Source: Phlyctochytrium arcticum (Eukaryota; Chytridiomycota; Chytridiomycetes; Chytridiales; Chytridiaceae). From it: 64,000 nt of DNA. The stretch lies in the NCBI GenBank assembly GCA_025602905.1, contig JAHLKI010000021.1:248001-312000 (forward strand), read 5' to 3'. Positions within the stretch are counted from its first letter, which is position 1. Every line of letters begins with the position of its first letter. The notes below the pieces were generated by a model. It saw nothing but the letters and a program-made list of their open reading frames with translations, did no database searches and was not told the DNA's origin. The translations under genes and the position numbers were made by a program. This document shows, in pieces, positions 57,140 to 64,000 of the stretch.

Positions 57140-59272
57140 CTACTGTTTCTTGTTGACGAGCTTCTCGAGTCGTTCCCACCATTCCCCGTCCTTGAAGCGA
57201 TACCACACTCCATCCTGCTTCCACGCGTCGGCAAAGTAGGCAAGTACCGCCCTGTTGGCTTCTCCGCGGTGAACATCCATATCCTCCAACACATTTTCGA
57301 GGACGGCCGTGCGGGTGACATCAAAGGCTGCCGCTGATGCGGGAACCACAAAACGGGGAACGTGTAGAGCTGCCAAGTGCCCGCTTAACCAGATATCATC
57401 GGCAAAGATGGCGTTTACCGGGGCTTGAGGCGTCTGCGAGACTGGAACAAGAAGGGGACAAGGGGAGGACAGGGACAGTTTTGGCTCTGAAGTGGAAGAT
57501 GTTAGTTTTTTGTCTGGAATTCGCATCATTTGGAGAGTCTGTTGGGCGCGGAGGTTTCGGGACGGGGGAGGAAGGTCACGAACAGAATGTTGTCGTGATG
57601 AATGGGGGTCGGGATGATCTTTTGATGCTTGAATAGCACTTTGAGCAGGTGCTTTAGGGTTTGATTTTTGGGAGTTGAGGCTATCATCCAAGTCTTGGCC
57701 AGCCGTGGAAGCGGGTGCCTCGGGGACCGATTTAATGCGCACGTCATTGATTGGCACAATTCTTGATTGGTTTTCATTCGTTGTGGATTCTGTGGATGTC
57801 GGTGGACTTGAGTCTGCTGCCCACCACGTAGAAGCTCCGGCACCTGTCTGAGCCGCGGCATCCGCCCGGGGGAACCCATCCTTTTTGGCTGCTGCTGACT
57901 GGGCCGTCTTTTTTAGTTGGCCGACGTCGCCCACCAATGGCTGGTTTGATGTTTCACTGTTTGGGTCGGGACGGTCTAAGGATGTCATACGGTTGGTTGA
58001 GGACTCGTCAGGCATGGCTCGGCGCTCTGCTGCTATTCGCACATGTGGAGAATCTGATTTGCGCTGACTCGTATGCGGCATCGAAGAGTCTGGCAGTGTA
58101 CCACCTTCCGACGGGAATTCGGACCCTGGTTTCATCTGCGAATGGGTTCCGCGGGATGGGTCTGGCAGTTCAAACACCTCCTTGGAGCATTCTGTACACT
58201 GATCCACGGCATGCAAGTTGCCAATGCCGTGTAGAGCAGGAAGGAAGAACCACGGTCTGATCAGGTATCCGTTACTCCCCGTCAAAACCCCAACCTGATA
58301 CGGATTGACGACCTGATGTCCTTTGACCACATGTGCTCTCCGCTCGTCTGACTTGACGCCCCACAGGAGATCTCGCCGCACTCGCCAACCACGGAATCCA
58401 ACAGCTGCCCCCGGCATATCCCGCCCAAAGCTCATAAGCGTCTCAAACCAGTTTGGTGGGTAGTAGTGATCATCGTCACAGACGACAATGGCATCTAGAA
58501 GCAAACTTGATTTCCTTGCGATTTGTTCGGCTTGCTTGCGACCAGGGTAGGTGCCTTGATGACCATGCATCATCTTGATCATCTCGTCACGCGAGCGAAT
58601 ACGACCTGGCAAAATTTCACCGCTCGTCATATTGACTTGGGCAATATTGGCTCGAACAAGTCTCTCTTGTATGGCGTAAATATACTTGCTGGCTGGGCCC
58701 CGGTTCGGCGCAAAATAGATGCGCACGCGGGGATCCTTCAACTCTGCAGGGACTCTATTCAGAAACTCTTTACTGGGTACGTGCAGCACGTAGTTTCCAC
58801 CATGAAGGTTGCGATCGGGGAGATCCTGCTCGAATTCTGAACCCGGCTTGACAAGTGCTGGCCAGTCCTCTATCGAAAAGTAGATGCGTATCTCGTCCGG
58901 CAAGACTGTTTGTTTGAGGAGTGATTGAAGGGTCTTGGGCAGTTCGTGATGCAGCCGCTCATAATTTGATGCCATAGCGACAATTCCACCTGACAGTCGT
59001 TTCAAGGTTGCTTTTCCACCGCCTGGTCGCGGGCTCGTCAAACCAACCAGAATCTGAAAAATGGTCAACATGGAAAAGATAACCAGCACTACCAGTGCCA
59101 GCATTCTTCGATGTCGTAGTCGTCCAATCATTTGGCGTAGAAATTGCCATAGAGTGCTCATCTGGCAAACGACCCCATTTTTCGACGCTTTTCCCTTCAG
59201 GAACTTGTATGGCTCATCCAGACTATGCCTTGGCAGACCCGAGTAGGAAGGGTCCCACTGGGAAGAAGTCAT
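57140..59272 (-). CDS. Type II membrane glycosyltransferase-like protein with a long disordered insert
   Basis: One exon, 710 residues. A cytoplasmic N-terminus is followed by one membrane helix at about 57-78 (LALVVLVIFSMLTIFQILV). The lumenal part starts GGIVAMASNYERLHHELPKT and has TVLPDEIRIYF. A DDD motif (266-268) lies in VVCDDDHYYPPNWFETL, which fits a GT-A type nucleotide-sugar and metal site. GVLTGSNGYLIRPWFF follows. Residues of about 370-610 are Ser/Pro/Lys-rich and disordered. The fold then resumes with VNAIFADDIWLSGHLAAL and a C-terminal helical region. Location is probably Golgi. Donor sugar and acceptor are unknown. The insert between the two conserved parts is unusual. Confidence 0.72.
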   Translation of the reverse strand: MTSSQWDPSYSGLPRHSLDEPYKFLKGKASKNGVVCQMSTLWQFLRQMIGRLRHRRMLALVVLVIFSMLTIFQILVGLTSPRPGGGKATLKRLSGGIVAMASNYERLHHELPKTLQSLLKQTVLPDEIRIYFSIEDWPALVKPGSEFEQDLPDRNLHGGNYVLHVPSKEFLNRVPAELKDPRVRIYFAPNRGPASKYIYAIQERLVRANIAQVNMTSGEILPGRIRSRDEMIKMMHGHQGTYPGRKQAEQIARKSSLLLDAIVVCDDDHYYPPNWFETLMSFGRDMPGAAVGFRGWRVRRDLLWGVKSDERRAHVVKGHQVVNPYQVGVLTGSNGYLIRPWFFLPALHGIGNLHAVDQCTECSKEVFELPDPSRGTHSQMKPGSEFPSEGGTLPDSSMPHTSQRKSDSPHVRIAAERRAMPDESSTNRMTSLDRPDPNSETSNQPLVGDVGQLKKTAQSAAAKKDGFPRADAAAQTGAGASTWWAADSSPPTSTESTTNENQSRIVPINDVRIKSVPEAPASTAGQDLDDSLNSQKSNPKAPAQSAIQASKDHPDPHSSRQHSVRDLPPPSRNLRAQQTLQMMRIPDKKLTSSTSEPKLSLSSPCPLLVPVSQTPQAPVNAIFADDIWLSGHLAALHVPRFVVPASAAAFDVTRTAVLENVLEDMDVHRGEANRAVLAYFADAWKQDGVWYRFKDGEWWERLEKLVNKKQ

Positions 59273-59451
59273 CCTGTTCAGTCGCTCCTCCTGCTCGAGT
59301 TTGTTTCCTTCGTTCCTCGTAAGATCTCAATGTTGACCATCGGTTCTGGCAAAACGCGACACGAAATTCAAAAGCATTCACGCGTCGGTCACATGGTCCG
59401 CTCGTCCACAATTCCCGGCCACAATTTGCTGTTCCACCTGTTTGTTCGATA

Positions 59452-59609
59452 TATATAAAATCGAAGAACCAGCCGGTATTCTTGATCTAGTTGCGATCTT
59501 CCAAACCGCACACATAGGTAAGTTGGGAAAGCTGGACAGCATCATTACTTTGAAGACGGTGTATCAAACTAGCCAGAATACTCACCCCGCTTTTTGTTTA
59601 TGTCTCTAG
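59452..59609 (+). promoter_or_regulatory. TATA box and 5' untranslated intron of the aminopeptidase gene
   Basis: TATATAAAA lies at 59452-59460. About 55 bases later a consensus donor GTAAGT (59518) pairs with the acceptor TCTCTAG ending at 59609. No ATG lies between the TATA box and the donor. After removal of this intron the first ATG of the message is 59636, which decides the start codon. Confidence 0.6.
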
Positions 59610-59635
59610 ATCAACAACTGTCACAAGTGTTCAAA

Positions 59636-61526
59636 ATGATCCCCAGAATTCTCCCCGTCTTGAAGCCTGCCATCAGCGAAGCACTTGCTGCCTCGTCTTC
59701 CTCCTTTGATGGTCTCTTGGTCATTTATTCCAAGTTCAGCTCTCTCAGCCAAGGAGCCAGCAACCTGGGCGGGTTTGCACAGGCCATCCAAACTTACACC
59801 CAAGCTGACGCATCGGCTGCGACCTCTGTTTCGCTAATCCCTTGCGCTAACGCCCCTGGAGCGCGCATTGTTTTGTCTCCTACTGGATCGCTCCTTGGTG
59901 ATGTGGATGATGTCCGCCGATTCGCGGAAGCTGCCCGCAAGGGTCTCGCTCGGAGTAAGGCCGCGGGAATCAAGCGCCCTTTGGTGATCTTGTCGGAAAG
60001 TCCCAACACATTGGCTGCTAACAGCGCTGCCAAGGCACGCCTGGAGCGTGACTACGAGCGCTACCTGGAGGTGACCCTTTTGGGTCTGTTGGCTGAAGCC
60101 TACGTCCCATTGCAAGCTCGGGAGCACCTCAGTGCTTCTGGCAAGCCCGAGGAGCCATTCACTGAAATTGGTATCGTCATTGAGGGTAGCGATGATATTG
60201 CCAGCCGCGCTGTTTCACTTTCAACCGCTATTGAGGAGGGCCGTCGTATCGCCAAGGACATGGGCGGTGCTGATCCTGAACGCATGACTCCATTACGTGC
60301 TGCCGAATACGTCGAAAATTCATTCAAGGGAACTGATGTAAAGGTCACAGTCACCAAAGACACTGACGTGCTCCTCAAGGAGTACCCATTGTTGCACGCA
60401 GTTGCGCGTGCTTCTCTGGTCGTACCCCGTCACCGTCCCAGTGTAGTCCGTCTGGAGTACTACTCCCCAGATCAATCCCAGGTCAAGGAGAACATTTTCC
60501 TTGTCGGAAAAGGTGTCACTTACGACACTGGTAAGTGTTTTGCACTTTTCAAACGTCTGATTGAGGAGTTGCTCATGCGAAATGCGCAGGTGGTCTGGAT
60601 ATCAAGGCCGGTGGTATCATGCGAGGCATGTCGCGCGACAAGTGCGGGGCTACAGCTTGTGCTGGTTTCCTAAAGACAGTTGCAGCTTTGAAGCCAAAGC
60701 ACATCAACGTCGTTGCCGAGCTTGGTTTTGTTCGCAACAGCTGTGGAGCGGATGGATATGTCAGTGACGAAATTATCGTCTCGCGAGCCGGAGTTCGAGG
60801 TATGACACTGTACATCACTTGAGTCGATTGAATGATATCTTACTTGTGATCCCTAGTACTGGTCGGGTATGAGATCTTTGACATCATTGTCTGTGTGTTC
60901 GCTTTTGAATTTAACATTTTTTTGTTTGTAGCAACACAGATGCGGAAGGCCGCATGGTCATGTGCGATCTCATCGCGTCCCAGAAGGAGCGCGCTCTAAC
61001 CGAGAAGCACGCCAAGGTCCCTACGCGTATCCTTACCGTAGCTACTTTGACCGGTCATGCCGTGCGAGCTGTCGGAAACTACACTGCTGTACTGGACAAT
61101 GGTCCTGCTCGTGAGGCTGGCATTAGTCAGCGCTTGTACAAGGCGGGCCACACCTTTGGTGACCCATGCGAGCTGTCCTCCCTGCGCCGTGAGGATTATG
61201 AGGTATATTCTGACATTGAAATGATTCGATCTTGGAGATCTAAAATGTTTCTTTCCACATAGTTTGTCCAGCCTGGATCTGCAAACGAAGATGTTGTTCA
61301 AGCGAATGACAAAGCCTCGACCATGACCTGTCGTGGTCACCAGTTCCCTGCGGCCTTTATGGCCATTGCCTCGGGACTTACCAACCATGGTCTGGACTCG
61401 GAGCACCCTATCTCATACACGCACGTAGACATTGCCGGTAGCGCCGAAGAGGGTGGAAAGGGTCTCAGTCTGATGGCTGTCACCGGTGCCCCTGTTGCTG
61501 CTCTCACTGGCGCCTTTGTTCTGTAG
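59636..61526 (+). CDS. M17-family leucyl-type aminopeptidase
   Basis: Exons 59636-60530, 60590-60799, 60857-60866 (10 bases), 60932-61202 and 61263-61526 give 549 residues. The M17 catalytic region reads GKGVTYDTGGLDIKAGGIMR (about 290-309) with MSRDKCGA following, and NTDAEGRMVMCD at 373-384 is the signature with metal-binding Asp and Glu. M17 enzymes are hexameric di-metal exopeptidases that release N-terminal residues, usually in the cytosol. The N-terminal domain is divergent from classic LAP3 and resembles the eukaryotic branch typified by nematode W07G4.4. In-frame ATGs at 59594 and 59600 lie within or at the 5' intron and are disfavoured. Confidence 0.9.
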
Positions 61527-61879
61527 ACTTACCGCAGGTTAGATTGTGAGACGCCATTGCATTGTAGATAGGACGCACATTTCAACTTCATAGACGTGAA
61601 TATATCGTACACATGGTGATCGTGACGCGTACGACACAAAATTATACAGACCTGAGGAGCTTGATCCAGAACCTTTGTTTATAACACTACCAAAACACCG
61701 GGATGCCAAGAACGTCATAGTTTCAGCCAGTTGGCAGTAGCACATAATTCTATCCCTGCCGCACAGCAAATTATATGCTCCCAGTCATTTCCATCCCCTT
61801 CTTGATTGAACAATCCTGACTAAAAGCGGATATTTGGACCAGAACACACATAACCTACGATCTAAAAACACTACTGACA
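61527..61879. other. 353-bp spacer between aminopeptidase and NmrA-like gene; nothing identified
   Basis: It holds the aminopeptidase 3' end and the promoter side of the next gene in the same direction. No reading frame or repeat stands out. Confidence 0.5.
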
Positions 61880-62797
61880 ATGCTTTACATTGTAACAGGA
61901 CCTACTGGACATGTCGGCACTCATCTAGTCCGTAATTTGCGTGGAAAGGGAGTTACTACTCGATGCATCATTCGAAATCCAGCCAAAGCGGCCCCCTTGG
62001 AGCAGCTGGGATGTAGCACTGCCATTGCCGACATGTACGATGTTTCAGCCCTTACCAAGGTCTTTCAAAGCGATGAAGACGCTACACTCTTTTACTTGCT
62101 ACCTGAAGCGTGGGCAGAAGACATCTATGTCAAGGCTAAGGAGAGTGCGCAAGCTATATGTCAGGCTGTGAACGCAAACACATCTCGGATCAAAAAGGTG
62201 GTTCTTCTCTCATCCATGGGCGTCGAAAAGGACAAAGGAATAGGCTTTCTGGCAACACTCCGGACCGCGGAGCAAGAGCTAGAAAAGCAACTGTCTTGCA
62301 AATTGGTGTTTGTTCGAGCGGCTTACTTTTTGGAAAATTTTGAGCAGTCCATCACAGCTGTCACAAAACAAGGACAGGAGACGTTTATGTCGGGCGTGCC
62401 ATTAGAAGAAGTTAAGATGCCAATGATTGCAGCTGAGGATATCGCAACGTACGTTGCCGATGCCATGATTCAACCACTCTCCGGCGAAACCAAACCTAGG
62501 GTAGTGCAATTGGTAGGACCCCGAGAGCTTTCCCCGAGGGATATCGTCTTGGCCTTGTCAAGTATTTGCGGGAAAGATGTCAAGCTGGGCATGATAGATG
62601 AAAACATGATGAGGGGACTCGCCAAGAAGATGAGGTTTAGCGACACATCAGAGCAGGCTTGGATCGATACGTGGAAGATGGTGGGTAGTAGGGGGGAATG
62701 GTCATTTGAGGAGAAGCAGCCTACGGTGGATGATGTGGTTAGAGGGAAAACAACCATTGATGAGTTCTGCAACAGCTTTCTCGCGGCCAAAGGTTAG
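61880..62797 (+). CDS. NmrA-like NAD(P)-binding protein
   Basis: One intronless exon, 305 residues. It opens MLYIVTGPTGHVGTHLVRNL, a Rossmann GxxGxxG site (Gly7, Gly10, Gly13), and continues CIIRNPAKAAPLEQLG and IADMYDVSALTKVF as in NmrA/atypical short-chain dehydrogenases. VVLLSSMGVEKDKG, VFVRAAYFLENFEQSI and MPMIAAEDIATYVADAM are family blocks. Relatives include redox sensors, quinone reductases and NmrA itself; the substrate is not predictable. The lack of introns, while most neighbours have several, and its resemblance to bacterial NAD(P)H-binding proteins allow for horizontal gain, which is only a suggestion. Confidence 0.85.
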   Translation: MLYIVTGPTGHVGTHLVRNLRGKGVTTRCIIRNPAKAAPLEQLGCSTAIADMYDVSALTKVFQSDEDATLFYLLPEAWAEDIYVKAKESAQAICQAVNANTSRIKKVVLLSSMGVEKDKGIGFLATLRTAEQELEKQLSCKLVFVRAAYFLENFEQSITAVTKQGQETFMSGVPLEEVKMPMIAAEDIATYVADAMIQPLSGETKPRVVQLVGPRELSPRDIVLALSSICGKDVKLGMIDENMMRGLAKKMRFSDTSEQAWIDTWKMVGSRGEWSFEEKQPTVDDVVRGKTTIDEFCNSFLAAKG

Positions 62798-63224
62798 GCA
62801 GAACCTGAGAGCTCTTCATATACATACCCTCCGATTGACGGCCTTACGCTCCTTATACCTATACACTCTGCTACAGTCTAAGATCTAAAAAAGTCATAAA
62901 AAAATTGGAGCTGGTCAGCACTAGTCACGTTCCGGAATTTCCTGTCAAATTTCGGATCCGCATACAATTTCTGTCCAAACCCGACTTTTACTATATGGAG
63001 GCACAGTCATTGTGGCATTAAGTAAGCAGATCCGACCTCGCCGTTTTACTGTACGTTATTGCAAAACATTTGTTCACCATCTGTCCATTTCCACGCGATC
63101 TTTTCAACTATACACCTCCAGTAAACTTTCAAACCTCACCTCAGCCGGTATTAGAAGGAGGCCGTGTGACTTTATCTGAACCTCTCTCACAGGATCTTTA
63201 GAATTACGACGCGCAAGTGACAGG
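62798..63224. other. 427-bp intergenic region; nothing identified
   Basis: It carries the 3' flank of the NmrA-like gene and the promoter of the next gene. No frame longer than 60 codons is convincing. Confidence 0.5.
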
Positions 63225-64000
63225 ATGCCGCCCAAAAGAAAGGTGAGATGGGCATCTTCATGATCTCGAAAACAAGCCTTTATCCGGCTGTAGGAGTCAG
63301 TTCACTCATTCTTTTACTTCTTCTTATTACAACCATTATAGCGCCAGGTAGACGGACTTAGCTGGTACGATCAGGTACCCGGTAAGAGGGGTAACAAATA
63401 TGGCTATAACCCTGGATGCATCGGCTGCGGGACCAAGAGCTCAACCCGATTTCACAAGTTCATTTGGGCTGAACTTGACAGCCCGGCACGTTTGAGGCCC
63501 CAGGTTGGACCAGGAGCTGCTGATCCGTATGCTTGCAATGCGTGTCGAACCCGCTGGTACAAAGCAGGGATCATTCGACAGCCCGCCGTCAGGCCCATCA
63601 TCCCTGCTCAACCCAATGAGGTTGCGGCCATTCAGGAAGCCAGCATCAGTACCGACAATGTGGTGGATGCAGCAGTGAACGCTCAAGTCAGTGACGACAA
63701 CGTTGTCGATGCGGTTGCGAATGGCAGTGTCATCTTGATGACGGACGTCGAGCTTCCGGAACCTGAAGGCGATGATGTTGATATTTCTGAAACATCAGGA
63801 CCATCTCCTGCGACTCTTGCTGATTTTCACCAAGAAATGCGCAACTTCATTGCTCATCCGTTCGGAGGAAATCCGTTCGTCGAGATGGATGAATTTGTCG
63901 CTCAGTATCCCCGCCTATATGAGCTCAAGTCACTCATGGTCGGACATGACGAAAGCCGGTATTCTGTTCTCTACAACGATCGAATGAAGCGGCACTTGAT
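63225..64000 (+). CDS. GATA-like zinc-finger protein, N-terminal part (continues past the window)
   Basis: Exon 1 is 63225-63242 (MPPKRK). After an intron to 63341, exon 2 runs to the window edge without a stop, giving 225 residues so far. A zinc finger of GATA-like layout has CIGCGTKSSTRFHKFIW, then YACNACRTRWYK; the loop of about 38 residues between the CxxC pairs is longer than the usual 17-20 of GATA factors. An acidic, Val/Asp-rich region follows, then EMDEFVAQYPRLYELKSLM. A relic of this last part is at 37671. DNA binding is probable, but the long loop makes a canonical GATA target uncertain. Confidence 0.65.

Noticed and set aside
59594..59635. Earlier in-frame ATGs for the aminopeptidase (59594, 59600)
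   Set aside because: They fall within or at the edge of a consensus intron (59518-59609) in the 5' untranslated region, so 59636 is the first ATG of the predicted message.
1..64000. CRISPR arrays, bacterial operons, tRNA or rRNA genes
   Set aside because: No spaced direct-repeat array, no ribosome-binding sites or operon spacing, and no convincing tRNA A/B boxes with cloverleaf were found by eye; the gene structure is eukaryotic. A tRNA scan would settle the RNA question.

Overview
The window is nuclear DNA of a fungus whose life cycle includes a flagellated zoospore, most likely a chytrid or a relative. The lineage call rests on content. Short 50-80 bp GT..AG introns interrupt most genes. 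There is a fungal polarity scaffold (SPA2-type), an Rck2/Srk1-type kinase and a 457-residue front-end desaturase. There is also a clear orthologue of CCDC39, an axonemal ruler protein found only in organisms with motile cilia. No species can be named from the sequence alone.

Layout. Positions 1-2.4 kb hold the tail of one gene and a fungal protein of unknown function. Positions 2.5-10.3 kb are a rearranged block: a divergent gene pair (F-box protein on the minus strand, MscL-type channel on the plus strand) was duplicated, both F-box copies are now broken, two MscL copies are decayed 5' stubs, and only the third MscL copy is intact. A 309-bp foldback element with an 8-bp target duplication sits inside one stub. 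Positions 10.4-35.3 kb are dense ordinary genes: CCDC39, a multi-pass membrane protein, a LITAF protein, a receptor-like single-pass protein, Dom34/Pelota, TSR1, a delta-6-type desaturase, SPA2 and a SAP plus F-box-like protein.

Positions 35.3-36.5 kb carry a METTL6-type tRNA methyltransferase with an apparent one-base frameshift. Positions 36.5-39.4 kb are gene-poor, with gene relics, GC-rich tandem repeats and a 36-base G run. Positions 39.5-43.9 kb hold the Srk1-type kinase, with three CRE-like sites upstream, and a site-2 protease. Positions 43.9-51.2 kb are accessory: a decayed TFIIIA fragment, a GPI-anchor-like protein, a lineage-specific gene with a decayed copy, and a truncated DIRS-like retroelement. 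Positions 51.2-64 kb hold prefoldin subunit 3, a GDSL phospholipase, TIM21, TFIIIA, a Golgi-type glycosyltransferase, an M17 aminopeptidase, an NmrA-like protein and the start of a GATA-like zinc-finger protein.

The genes do not form one pathway. Several are housekeeping translation or organelle genes (Dom34, TSR1, TFIIIA, METTL6, prefoldin, TIM21); others serve stress, lipid and polarity functions. Exon coordinates were assembled by hand from splice consensus, reading phase and family conservation. They are predictions.
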